Assembly (NCBI GenBank): GCA_039972875.1
Contig: JBDWMA010000011.1
Location: 40,756-104,755, forward strand
Source: Pseudoruegeria sp039972875
GTDB lineage: Bacteria > Pseudomonadota > Alphaproteobacteria > Rhodobacterales > Rhodobacteraceae
Direction: 5' to 3'
Length of the DNA: 64,000 nt
The notes below the pieces were generated by a model, which saw only the letters and a program-made list of their open reading frames with translations, was not told the origin of the DNA and made no database searches. The translations under genes and the position numbers were made by a program. This document shows, one piece after another, positions 32,629-41,164 of this stretch (position 1 is the stretch's first letter; every line of letters starts with the position of its first letter).

Positions 32629-32741
32629 GTGGTTTTCACCACCTTTCTAAGTTTGAGTTGCATGAAATTGCAGGAGTTCGCCGTATAGCAAACCGCTCTG
32701 AACTTGTCTACAGTCTGAGCATGCTGCACCAAGGAGCCGTT

Positions 32742-33458
32742 ATGAAACCCAGTTACAGCCCGTATTCGGAAACGATATCAACGCTTCTTGAAGCAATTCT
32801 GCCTCATGTTGTTTTTGATGGATGGGGGGATGACTCGTTTGCTGCGGCCGTTGCAGACACTGAGATTGATTCGGATTTGGCTCATGCTGCGTGTCCACGT
32901 GGCGGGCTTGACCTTGCGATAGCGTTTCATCGCGCCGGGGATCTCGCGATGGTTGGCGCATTAGAAAGTGCGGAGCTATCCGATATGCGTTTTCGCGATA
33001 AAGTGGCGCACGCAGTTTGGCTGCGTTTGCAGTCGATTGAGGACAAAGAGGCCGTGCGTCGTGGTACAACTCTTTTTGCGCTGCCGCATCTTGCCCCAGA
33101 AGGGGCGAAATTGATTTGGGAGACCGCTGACCATATTTGGACTGCCTTGGGTGATACGTCTGAGGACATCAACTGGTATTCAAAACGGGCAACCTTGTCG
33201 GGCGTTTATGCATCGACAGTTCTGTTTTGGTTGGGGGATGAGAGTTTGGATTCTGGTGCCACACGGTCGTTCCTTGATCGGCGTATCGACAATGTTATGC
33301 AAATAGAAATTGCCAAGGCTAAGGCGCGTGAAAATCCATTGCTAAAACCGCTGACCCAGGGACTTGAACGCGCATTTTCTGTTGTCAAAGCGCCAAATAC
33401 CGCCCCTAGAACAGATGTCCCCGGCCGTTGGGACCCACAAGAAACAGGACAAAAATGA
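32742..33458 (+). CDS. COQ9 family protein, ubiquinone biosynthesis
   Basis: 238 residues. The helical, TetR-like COQ9 fold is suggested by LLEAILPHVVFDGWGDDSF, RDKVAHAVWLRLQ and the lipid-binding C-terminal region WYSKRATLSGVYASTVLFWLGD, all typical of COQ9. It binds lipids and supports ring hydroxylation in ubiquinone synthesis. The ATG at 32742 has AGGAG 5 nt upstream; two earlier ATGs lack this. Its stop overlaps the next start (ATGA). Confidence 0.85.
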   Translation: MKPSYSPYSETISTLLEAILPHVVFDGWGDDSFAAAVADTEIDSDLAHAACPRGGLDLAIAFHRAGDLAMVGALESAELSDMRFRDKVAHAVWLRLQSIEDKEAVRRGTTLFALPHLAPEGAKLIWETADHIWTALGDTSEDINWYSKRATLSGVYASTVLFWLGDESLDSGATRSFLDRRIDNVMQIEIAKAKARENPLLKPLTQGLERAFSVVKAPNTAPRTDVPGRWDPQETGQK

Positions 33459-34444
33459 TCATTCCAAAGACAATGCGAGCCGTTGAAATCACAGAAACTG
33501 GTGGCCCTGATGTGCTGCAAATGGGGGAACGTCCCGTTCCTTCGCCCAAGGCCGGTGAAATCCTGATTCGGTTGGCTTATGCCGGAGTGAACCGCCCCGA
33601 TGCTCTGCAGCGGGCAGGAATGTACGCTCCGCCGCCGACGGCCAGTGATTTACCGGGTCTTGAGGGCGCGGGGGAGATCGTCGCACTAGGGGCCGGTGTT
33701 TCAGGGGTGTCTGTCGGTGATCAGGTTTGCGCTTTATTACCTGGTGGGGGGTATGCTGAATATGTTGCCTGCCCGGCGGCTCATGCACTTCCCGTACCCA
33801 AAGGGTTGGATTTGAAACAGGCCGCTTGCCTGCCGGAAACTTATTTCACCGTTTATTCGAACGTGTTCATGCGCGGGGGGCTTCAGGCCGGGGAAAAATT
33901 CCTTGTGCACGGTGGGTCTTCGGGCATTGGTACAACGGCAATTCAACTGGCCAATGTATTTGGCGCACGCGTGTTTACGACGGCTGGTTCGGATGAAAAA
34001 TGTCGGGTCTGCAAAGATCTAGGTGCCGAAATTGCTTTGAACTACCGAGAAGTTGATTTTGTAAAAACCCTTCGCGACGAAGGTGGCGCTGATTTGATCC
34101 TAGATATGGTCGGCGGAGATTACATTGCTCGCAATATCAAAGCGCTCGCGATGGAGGGTCGCATGGTTCATATTGCATTTTTGCAGGGACCAAAAGCGGA
34201 CATCAATTTCGCACAGATTATGGCACGGCGACTCACAATAACGGGGTCTACCCTGCGTCCACAAAGCGACCTCTCCAAGGCCAGAATCGCCGATGAGCTT
34301 CGAACCAAAATCTGGCCTCTTTTGGCAGCAGGTCGCGTTGCACCTGTTATGGATCGCACGTTTGATCTGGCAGACGCGGCCGAGGCCCATCGCCGTATGG
34401 AAAGCTCCGGTCACATTGGAAAAATCGCACTAAAGGTCGCCTAA
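33455..34444 (+). CDS. NAD(P)H quinone oxidoreductase, zinc-free MDR family
   Basis: 329 residues of the quinone oxidoreductase (Qor/PIG3-like, TIGR02824) group. It has GVNRPDALQRAGMY, the cofactor loop HGGSSGIGTTAIQLA and the C-terminal RMESSGHIGKIAL block. No zinc-ligand cysteines of alcohol dehydrogenases are present. Translationally coupled to the COQ9 gene, which suggests a quinone-related role, though this is inference from position. Confidence 0.85.
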   Translation: MIIPKTMRAVEITETGGPDVLQMGERPVPSPKAGEILIRLAYAGVNRPDALQRAGMYAPPPTASDLPGLEGAGEIVALGAGVSGVSVGDQVCALLPGGGYAEYVACPAAHALPVPKGLDLKQAACLPETYFTVYSNVFMRGGLQAGEKFLVHGGSSGIGTTAIQLANVFGARVFTTAGSDEKCRVCKDLGAEIALNYREVDFVKTLRDEGGADLILDMVGGDYIARNIKALAMEGRMVHIAFLQGPKADINFAQIMARRLTITGSTLRPQSDLSKARIADELRTKIWPLLAAGRVAPVMDRTFDLADAAEAHRRMESSGHIGKIALKVA

Positions 34445-34501
34445 GCGGACCTCCATTCAGTTTGGTTTAGAGACGCCGATGTACGGGGGAGGGGCCCTTT
34501 C

Positions 34502-35137
34502 TCACTGCACCGGTTCAAACAAGGCTTTGGCCGTGCAGTCCCTGCGGACATCAAGCCCGCAGGGACGCGGCGACAGTGTTTTATCTAGGCAGATGCGGGC
34601 TTCTTGAATGTAATCATTCCTGCAGGTCATTGTAACCATATTTGCCGAAAGGGCAGGGTTAGATTGTAGGAATGCTTCCTCAATGACCAATGCTGGAATG
34701 CGGGCTGTTCTCTCTAGTTTCCTCAATACTTCTGGGCGGTTAACAGCGTCATAGGCTTGTCGCGCGATTTTGAAATATAACGCGGCTGACAGTCCCGAAC
34801 AGCGGCCGTGTTTTTTCCATTGATGCCATGCGGATCCAGAGGTTCCCATGATGTCAGCCATTGCATTGGTTTCACTTCTGCTGGCTTCGCGATGGGGAGT
34901 GCTGCAATAGGTTGGCCATCCGCGTTCATACTGAGGCCAAAGGCCATGTAGGACCCAACCCAATGCCCGCCCATCGTCGCATTGTTCAGAGTTGCGATCC
35001 TCTCCTTCGAGCTTGCACCAGTTCGGGGACCAACTCAGCGCGAGGACATAATAGTCAAACGTTCCGGCCTTTTCTTCATCGGCGTGCAACACGCCGCCAA
35101 AGCAAACGGCCAGCACTGCCAAAATCCCCAATCGCAT
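34502..35137 (-). CDS. Ribonuclease T2 family protein, exported
   Basis: 211 residues with a signal peptide (MRLGILAVLAVCFGGVLHA-D). The first catalytic block HGLWPQ has His64. The second block reads WHQWKKHGRC with His105 and His110; the glutamate usually found at this place (HEWxKHG) is Gln here. Eight or so cysteines suit periplasmic disulfides. If active, it would degrade RNA non-specifically in the periplasm. The Glu to Gln change may lower activity or be normal in this clade; I could not test which. Confidence 0.85.
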   Translation of the reverse strand: MRLGILAVLAVCFGGVLHADEEKAGTFDYYVLALSWSPNWCKLEGEDRNSEQCDDGRALGWVLHGLWPQYERGWPTYCSTPHREASRSETNAMADIMGTSGSAWHQWKKHGRCSGLSAALYFKIARQAYDAVNRPEVLRKLERTARIPALVIEEAFLQSNPALSANMVTMTCRNDYIQEARICLDKTLSPRPCGLDVRRDCTAKALFEPVQ

Positions 35138-35274
35138 TTACTCTTCCCTCTTTATGTTTTGCACAGTATATAGCCCCAAAGTTCCCCGACAACGAGAACC
35201 GTTCCTGATCGCAGGGACCGCCCCCTAAACCGGGCGAAGGGCTTCGCGTTGTCTGTTGATAAGGAGAGTGGAAG

Positions 35275-36030
35275 ATGGCCAAACCGATTATGGCAAAGGC
35301 AACCGCCGTCTGGCTGGTGGACAATACAACGCTGACCTTCAAGCAGGTTGCGGATTTCTGTGAATTGCATGAACTCGAAGTTCAGGGCATTGCTGATGGT
35401 GATGTTGCGACCGGGGTTAAAGGGTTTGACCCGATCTCCAACAATCAGCTGACGGCCGAAGAAATCGAGATGGCGGAAAAGAACCCGCGCCACAAGCTAA
35501 AGCTGAAATTTAATGCTGCTGCCGTAGGTGAAGAAAAACGCCGTGGTCCGCGTTATACGCCGTTGTCTAAACGTCAGGATCGGCCAGCGTCCATCTTGTG
35601 GCTGGTTAAATTTCACCCAGAGTTGTCTGATGGTCAGATCTCCAAACTTGTGGGCACCACCAAGCCAACCATTCAGGCTCTGCGGGAACGCACACACTGG
35701 AATATCGCTAACATTCAGCCCATCGATCCTGTCGCATTGGGCCTATGTAAGCAGTCAGAGTTGGACCTTGCGGTTCAAAAAGCCGCCTCGAAACGGGCAG
35801 CTGATGGCACCGTAATGAGCGATGATGAACGCCGCAAATTGGTGTCGACGGAACAATCCTTGGGCATGGAGCCAGAACCCCGTATCCCATCTGCGATTGA
35901 GGGCCTTGAAACCTTTACGCTGGGCGATGACCCTCGCGACGAGGATGAAGAGAAAACCGAAGGTGATTTCTCTGATGCCGATAGCTTCTTTAACTTGCCC
36001 GAGGGTGGCGACGAAGAAGAACAGCCATAA
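35275..36030 (+). CDS. trcR: TrcR-type transcriptional regulator (DUF1013)
   Basis: 251 residues of the DUF1013 family, called cell cycle transcriptional regulator TrcR in alphaproteobacteria. The start MAKPIMAKATAVWLVDNTTLTFKQVADFC and the helix-turn-helix region LSDGQISKLVGTTKPTIQALRERTHWN are characteristic. The last 50 residues are strongly acidic (DEDEEKTEGDFSDADSF). ATG with AAGGAGAG upstream. Single-gene unit ended by a strong terminator. Confidence 0.88.
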   Translation: MAKPIMAKATAVWLVDNTTLTFKQVADFCELHELEVQGIADGDVATGVKGFDPISNNQLTAEEIEMAEKNPRHKLKLKFNAAAVGEEKRRGPRYTPLSKRQDRPASILWLVKFHPELSDGQISKLVGTTKPTIQALRERTHWNIANIQPIDPVALGLCKQSELDLAVQKAASKRAADGTVMSDDERRKLVSTEQSLGMEPEPRIPSAIEGLETFTLGDDPRDEDEEKTEGDFSDADSFFNLPEGGDEEEQP

Positions 36031-36057
36031 GAGAGGTCAATCCTCTTATTTACTGAA

Positions 36058-36080
36058 AAGGCCGCCCAATGGGCGGCCTT
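36058..36080 (+). terminator. Rho-independent terminator of trcR
   Basis: AAGGCCGCCC-AAT-GGGCGGCCTT followed by TTTTTT-like run (36,079-36,084). A 10-bp GC-rich stem 27 bp after the stop. Confidence 0.9.
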
Positions 36081-36137
36081 TTTTGAATGTTGGATCAAAT
36101 GATTGCGCACATTCCAATCGGGTCCAAGGGCAAGTGT

Positions 36138-37535
36138 TTACACCAGTTTTCCCCAGAGATCATATTCACCGGCCTCGTCGACCTCGACACGAACTATGTC
36201 GCCTACATTTAGGCTTTCGAAATTCTCATCTATGAACAAATTTCCGTCAATTTCCGGGGCATCCGCCATTGTGCGGCAGGTCGCTGCATCCTCATCGATT
36301 TCATCAATGATGACATCCAATGTCTTGCCGACTTTTGCTGCCAATTTCGCCTCTGAAATTGCCTGCGCCTTTTCCATGAAGCGTTCCCAACGATCTTGTT
36401 TGATCGCCTCATCAACGTGATCGGGCAGTGTATTTGACCGAGCGCCATCAACGTTTTCGTATTTGAAACAACCGACCCGGTCCAATTGCGCTTCGTCCAT
36501 CCAATCCAGCAAAGTTTGGAATTCGCTTTCGGTTTCGCCGGGGTACCCAACGATAAACGTAGAGCGCAGAGTGATATCTGGGCAGACGTCTCGCCACGCA
36601 GCAATTTCGTCTAGCGTTTTAGAACCCGCCGCCGGGCGTGCCATACGGCGTAGCACATCTGGGTGGGCGTGTTGGAATGGAATGTCGAGATATGGCAAAA
36701 TACCAGTGCCCCGTGCTGCAGTTTCAGCCATCAAAGGGATTAAGTCGCGCACATGAGGGTAGGGGTAGACATAATGCAGCCGTACCCACGCCCCGAGGTT
36801 CCCCAACTCTCGTGATAGATCAAGGATATGACTGCGAACTTCGCCCTCTTTCCAGGAGTTCACGTCGTATTTACGATCCAGTCCATAAGCAGAAGTATCC
36901 TGCGAGATCACCAACAACTCATTGACGCCTGCATCGACCAGTTTTTCGGCCTCTCGCAGCACGGCGTGGGCCGGACGGCTGGCAAGCTTTCCGCGCATGT
37001 CCGGGATGATGCAGAATTTACACTTGTGATTGCAGCCCTCGGATATTTTTAGATAGCTGTAATGACGCGGAGTCAAAGAGACGCCAGTCGCAGGCAGCAA
37101 ATCAACAAAGGGATCCGGAGAAGGAGGAACAACCCCGTGGACGGCATCCAACACTTGTTCGTATTGATGCGGACCAGTCACCGCCATCACAGAAGGATGG
37201 GTGCCCCGGATGTAATCCTCTTCGGCGCCAAGACACCCTGTGACGATCACTTTACCATTTTCCTTGAGCGCCTCGCCGATGGCATCAAGGCTTTCGGCTT
37301 TGGCCGAATCCAGAAACCCACACGTGTTAACGATCACCGCATCCGCCCCGCCATAATCCGGAGAGATTGCATACCCTTCCGCGCGCAAACGGGTCAGGAT
37401 GCGTTCACTGTCTACCAGTGCCTTGGGACAGCCAAGACTGACCATGCCAATTTTGGGCTGACCATCACGGTTCGGCTCGTTTATGCGGGCCTGTGGCGCA
37501 ATGTCGGGACGCAGGTTCGGCGGGTTGGTGCTCAT
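36138..37535 (-). CDS. rimO: Ribosomal protein S12 methylthiotransferase
   Basis: Radical-SAM enzyme that methylthiolates Asp of ribosomal protein S12. 465 residues. The N-terminal UPF0004 domain has cysteines in VSLGCPKALVDSE, NTCGFLDSA and VTGCLGAEE for the auxiliary cluster; the radical SAM motif is CNHKCKFCIIP (Cx3Cx2C); a TRAM domain closes the protein (VGDIVRVEVDEAGEYDLWG). The ATG at 37535 (MSTNPPNLRPD) is preferred over one ten codons upstream. Confidence 0.95.
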   Translation of the reverse strand: MSTNPPNLRPDIAPQARINEPNRDGQPKIGMVSLGCPKALVDSERILTRLRAEGYAISPDYGGADAVIVNTCGFLDSAKAESLDAIGEALKENGKVIVTGCLGAEEDYIRGTHPSVMAVTGPHQYEQVLDAVHGVVPPSPDPFVDLLPATGVSLTPRHYSYLKISEGCNHKCKFCIIPDMRGKLASRPAHAVLREAEKLVDAGVNELLVISQDTSAYGLDRKYDVNSWKEGEVRSHILDLSRELGNLGAWVRLHYVYPYPHVRDLIPLMAETAARGTGILPYLDIPFQHAHPDVLRRMARPAAGSKTLDEIAAWRDVCPDITLRSTFIVGYPGETESEFQTLLDWMDEAQLDRVGCFKYENVDGARSNTLPDHVDEAIKQDRWERFMEKAQAISEAKLAAKVGKTLDVIIDEIDEDAATCRTMADAPEIDGNLFIDENFESLNVGDIVRVEVDEAGEYDLWGKLV

Positions 37536-37702
37536 TTGGGGCTCACATCTGACGGTTGGCTGCAAGGCTGTACGTCTATTTTAACTGGAGCCCCACGGCA
37601 AGGGGATGGCTTATCAACGCTGAAACTTGATTTTAATCGGTGTTAGGCTTGCACAATTGACGATCTGCATGCCAAAGAAGGGCGATAGATAAGGTATGAT
37701 TT

Positions 37703-37978
37703 ATGACCATTGCAATTGACCCAACGATTTTTAAAACTCTGCGAAAAGCTCGTAAAATCGGCAGGCCAAAACTGGCAAAGCTTGTTGGACTGACCGAACG
37801 GCAGATCATGCGACTGGAAAGCACAAAAAAAGCGCAAGAGGTCTCTCCGCTGACTGTTGAACGGTTCTCTGCGGCGATGCAAGTCCCTGCTGGCGTTCTT
37901 ACTGGTGAGCTACCATTGGTTGAAGAAGACCTGCAACAAGCTGTAAAACCCACATGCACAAGCGGGTGTTGCGGTTAA
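37703..37978 (+). CDS. Small XRE-type HTH regulator with Cys-rich tail
   Basis: 91 residues. An XRE/Cro helix-turn-helix spans about 10-60 (LRKARKIGRPKLAKLVGLTERQIMRLE). The C-terminus is unusual: PTCTSGCCG, three cysteines in the last eight residues, which could bind a metal or sense redox state; this is inference. Preceded by GGTATGATTT rather than a strong ribosome site. It converges with the DUF6525 gene 11 bp away. Confidence 0.65.
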   Translation: MTIAIDPTIFKTLRKARKIGRPKLAKLVGLTERQIMRLESTKKAQEVSPLTVERFSAAMQVPAGVLTGELPLVEEDLQQAVKPTCTSGCCG

Positions 37979-37989
37979 GGGTCGTCCCT

Positions 37990-38286
37990 TTAGCAAGCCT
38001 GCCGAACATCCGTCTTTAGATAAGGGTGATTTGGCCCCCAGACAGCCGCCGCATCCTGTGCAATGCGCTGACTTTGAATCCGGTCCAATTCTTGGATAGC
38101 AAGCGCCCGGCTGCCGGTACGCACCAGCGCCTTACCAAAAACCCGTTGCACGGATTTGGCCCGCCAAGGTAAAATTGCAGTCGACATCCAAATGCGTAAT
38201 TCAGGTGGAAGGCGGTCAAATTCCCGCATTGGATCTTCGCTGCGGCGCTTTGTTTTTAGGCTCGTATTTCCATGATTTCGGGACAT
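37990..38286 (-). CDS. DUF6525 family protein
   Basis: 98 residues, highly basic at the start (MSRNHGNTSLKTKRRSEDPM), then REFDRLPPELRIWMSTAILPWRAKSV. This matches my memory of the DUF6525 family of Rhodobacteraceae. No function known. Confidence 0.6.
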   Translation of the reverse strand: MSRNHGNTSLKTKRRSEDPMREFDRLPPELRIWMSTAILPWRAKSVQRVFGKALVRTGSRALAIQELDRIQSQRIAQDAAAVWGPNHPYLKTDVRQAC

Positions 38287-38606
38287 AGGTTTTCGCTCAA
38301 GTGATCAGTTCTTACGGCCGTTGTCGCCTAGCTATCCTGTTATGTTATCATGTAACGTGTCGCAAGGATGAATTTCGCAATAAGAGGACCAAAAGAACTG
38401 CACAAAAGATGCAATTTATAAGTTTCGACAGACCCAAGGCCGTCCAAAAACGGCTTTGGTTTCCGCATTGTCGAAAAAACTGAGAATGGCATTTTAAACC
38501 AAGTGAATTTTGTTATCGGATTCGTTTCAGAAGGTGTTGGATTATTCAGGTACCTTTTCTCCGCAGAAAAACAATGACCGCGCCCTGTAGGGCTTCACCT
38601 CTTGGG
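38287..38606. other. Intergenic region (320 bp) with one hairpin
   Basis: No convincing gene; a 60-codon frame at 38,301 lacks a ribosome site and family features. A stem of 10 bp with one G-T pair, CCAAGGCCGT-6 nt-ACGGCTTTGG, lies at 38,434-38,459 and is followed by TTTCC on the plus strand. It could end an unannotated small RNA, but nothing else supports one. Confidence 0.4.
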
Positions 38607-39068
38607 TCAAGCCGTGGCGGATTTATCCGTCAATAGTTTTGACAGTATAAACCCAATTACGATCATCATACCGGTGTGAGCCACGAAAGATGATTGTGTA
38701 TAAGCCCCAAAGCTCATCATGAAGGGACGTCCGATAAAGGGTGCTAACATACCTTGAGCCACGAACCACAAAAGCAACCCGGTCACCAATCCCGCCAGTA
38801 CATATCCTTTGCGTAGAATTGCGTTCATCAAAAATACGAACGAGGAAAAGACGATTGTTCCGATCAGAAAATGGATCAAAAACGCTATTCCATAAGGAAG
38901 CATTACCCCACTGATTTTGGCGACAATTGCTGTTACCAATTTTGCTGGTTCAAGAATTGGCCCAAACAGGATGGGGGACAATAACCAAGAGTAGGCTTCA
39001 AACACGATTTCGCCCGCAAGGCCTGCAATAACGATCTTTTTAAATGTGTCTGGTTGAGTGATTTGCAT
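38607..39068 (-). CDS. Unknown four-span membrane protein
   Basis: Unrecognised, 153 residues, mostly hydrophobic. Four spans are likely: about 12-32, 51-82, 88-110 and 125-147, with few charges between. ATG preceded by AGAGGAACACC. It stands alone; upstream at 39,138-39,154 is a palindrome that may be its operator. Confidence 0.6.
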   Translation of the reverse strand: MQITQPDTFKKIVIAGLAGEIVFEAYSWLLSPILFGPILEPAKLVTAIVAKISGVMLPYGIAFLIHFLIGTIVFSSFVFLMNAILRKGYVLAGLVTGLLLWFVAQGMLAPFIGRPFMMSFGAYTQSSFVAHTGMMIVIGFILSKLLTDKSATA

Positions 39069-39137
39069 TGGTGTTCCTCTAGATCTGATTGCCGGGGAAT
39101 TAACGCCACAATCGCGTCGTATGAGAAACGCGAATTA

Positions 39138-39154
39138 TTGATATTAGCTATCAA
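39138..39154. promoter_or_regulatory. Palindrome upstream of the four-span membrane protein
   Basis: TTGATA-TTAGC-TATCAA, 70-86 nt before the ATG. The spacing rules out an FNR box (N7 between TTGAT and ATCAA). Possible operator. Confidence 0.35.
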
Positions 39155-39313
39155 CTTTGCCTGACTGGGTTTCAGCCCTTAAGACTTTACGACTTAGGAA
39201 TTACGCTGCTGGCGTGTTGGATCACCTAGGTAACAATTTTGCAATCATCATTGGATCAAACTGCAAAGCCTAATTAGGGAGTGTCTGGTCTTTTACATCG
39301 CAACAAACGAAAA

Positions 39314-39335
39314 AAGCGCCCCAATAGGAGCGCTT
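39314..39335 (-). terminator. Rho-independent terminator of gcrA
   Basis: AAGCGC and GCGCTT with an inner CC/GG pair; on the minus strand it is followed by TTTTTTCG. It lies 24 bp after the gcrA stop. Confidence 0.8.
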
Positions 39336-39358
39336 CTAGATCATTCTATCGATCCGTT

Positions 39359-39946
39359 TTACCGGCGACGATCACGCCGTGAAGACATAGGCTGGAACGC
39401 CACGCCGACGTGGGCTTCGCAATAGGGTTTTCCGGTTTGGACGGAGAGTCCACAGAACCAGAAATCAGAGGACGCCGGGTCTCCGATGGGCCATTTGCAG
39501 GTCCGTTCTGTCAAATCCATCAGGCCCAGGCGTTTTGCTTTTTTCTCAACTTCGCGCACGGAGGCCAGTGCTTCGGGGCTGATTTCATTTGCAGACGGTT
39601 GCGGCGGCAAAGGCTGGCCGGCGGGAATGATGGCTTTGCGAATCGGTACGATTGCTTTTTCCGTTGCGGCCGGGGCTGCTGTGGTGGCTGGTTTTTCGGC
39701 ACGCGGGGCGGCCGGTTTGGGGGTTGGCTTTGGCTTTGGTGCGGGTTTCGCCGCTGCTGCGGGCTTTTCTTTGGACGCTGCTTTGGAGCCTCCGCCACCG
39801 GTGCGGTTAGACAAGCCAAGGCGGTGAACCTTACCAATAACGGCATTTCGGGTCACGCCGCCCAGCTCTTTGGCGATCTGGCTGGCGGATTGGCCTTCGT
39901 TCCACATCTTTTTTAGAACTTCGACGCGTTCATCGGTCCAGGACAT
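39359..39946 (-). CDS. gcrA: GcrA family cell cycle regulator
   Basis: 195 residues. The N-terminal helix-turn-helix MSWTDERVEVLKKMW, SASQIAKELGGVTRNAVIGKVHRLG is diagnostic of GcrA, a sigma70-binding activator that reads CcrM methylation at GANTC sites in alphaproteobacteria. A low-complexity Ala/Pro/Lys linker covers about 55-115. The C-terminal domain (LMDLTERTCKWPIGDP, CEAHVGVAFQP) contacts RNA polymerase sigma and contains zinc-ribbon-like cysteines. Confidence 0.95.
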   Translation of the reverse strand: MSWTDERVEVLKKMWNEGQSASQIAKELGGVTRNAVIGKVHRLGLSNRTGGGGSKAASKEKPAAAAKPAPKPKPTPKPAAPRAEKPATTAAPAATEKAIVPIRKAIIPAGQPLPPQPSANEISPEALASVREVEKKAKRLGLMDLTERTCKWPIGDPASSDFWFCGLSVQTGKPYCEAHVGVAFQPMSSRRDRRR

Positions 39947-40084
39947 CTGATTTCCTTTTCGGGAGGCTTGCCTTTTCCCGGGCGGATCCCGGTTTCATTG
40001 GCCAAGCCAGAGAGAATTCTGCTGACCCCCTATTTTAATCACCGCTGCGCAGGATACAAGCACCTGCGACAACAAGGGATTCGG

Positions 40085-40897
40085 ATGATGGCTGAAATGC
40101 ACACTCAGGATATGGGGACGCGCCGGTTTGGGCGGGTAAATTGGCTTGGCCTATACACACTTGCATCGCGAGAGATCCGTCGATTTGTGGGTGTATGGAC
40201 ACAGACTTTGTTGGCTCCGATGGTGACGGCGGCCTTGTTTTTGGCAATCTTTAGTCTGGCCATTGGTCCGGGACGTGGGGCGGTGCATGGCGTTCCCTTT
40301 GTCGCGTTTCTCGCACCGGGGATTTTGATGATGACCGTCATTCAGAATGCTTTTGCGAATACGTCTTCTTCAATCATGATATCCAAAGTTCAGGGCAATA
40401 TCGTTGATACTCTGATGCCGCCGCTGTCGGCTCTGGAAACGTTAATGGGATATCTGGCCGGATCGATCGTACGGGGTGTTATGGTGGCTTGTACCATTAC
40501 GTTTTTGATATGGTTGACCGTTGGATTGTTGCCCGCGCATCCATTGGTGGTGTTGATATTCGTCGTCCTGGGCAGTGCGTTTTTGGGTGGCCTCGGCATT
40601 ATTGCTGCGATTTTTGCCAATAAGTTTGACCAAATGGCGGCCATTACCAATTTTATCATCACCCCGTTATCGTTTTTGTCTGGCACATTTTATTCCATCG
40701 AAAGCCTGCCGTGGGCGGTTCAATTGATCACCCGGTTTAATCCTGTTTTCTATCTGATCGATGGCGCGCGTTATGGCTTTATCGGGTCAAGCGACGCATC
40801 GCCTGTGTTTGGAATTTTCCTGTGTTTTGTTGTGACATCTGCGGTATTGGCAGTGTGCTGGTCTTGGCTACGTACCGGATACAGGATGAAGCCCTAG
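40085..40897 (+). CDS. ABC-2 type transporter permease, stand-alone
   Basis: 270 residues, six spans, of the ABC-2/NodJ-type permease family: GLYTLASREIRRFVGVWTQT, then APGILMMTVIQNAFANTSSS, and the C-terminal signature FLSGTFYSIESLPWAVQ and FNPVFYLIDGARYGF. The substrate is unknown. No ATP-binding gene lies beside it, which is unusual. The ATG at 40085 is taken because AAGGGA is upstream; ATGs at 40088 and 40097 are alternatives. Confidence 0.8.
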   Translation: MMAEMHTQDMGTRRFGRVNWLGLYTLASREIRRFVGVWTQTLLAPMVTAALFLAIFSLAIGPGRGAVHGVPFVAFLAPGILMMTVIQNAFANTSSSIMISKVQGNIVDTLMPPLSALETLMGYLAGSIVRGVMVACTITFLIWLTVGLLPAHPLVVLIFVVLGSAFLGGLGIIAAIFANKFDQMAAITNFIITPLSFLSGTFYSIESLPWAVQLITRFNPVFYLIDGARYGFIGSSDASPVFGIFLCFVVTSAVLAVCWSWLRTGYRMKP

Positions 40898-41164
40898 TCC
40901 TCGCTTGATTTGCCTCGATATCTGGAAATCACTGCGAAAAGTGCGATCAAGGCTATGCAAGTTGCTAAAACTCGGCTAGGTCAGCCGAATGATCAAACGT
41001 ACACATATCACAATGTTCCGACGCCGACGTTTTTACGTCTGACGTCCGTTCCTGCTTGATCTGCGCCATATCCGGCGCAAACACTCTCACAATTCATTGA
41101 CTTAGCTCCGCCCATCGGGCACGAAACACCTTTCGTCTGGGGCTTTCTAATAAGGGTAGACACC

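Noticed and set aside
38301..38483. 60-codon plus-strand frame in the gap after DUF6525
   Set aside because: No ribosome site, no recognisable features, Arg/Lys/Cys composition of random sequence.
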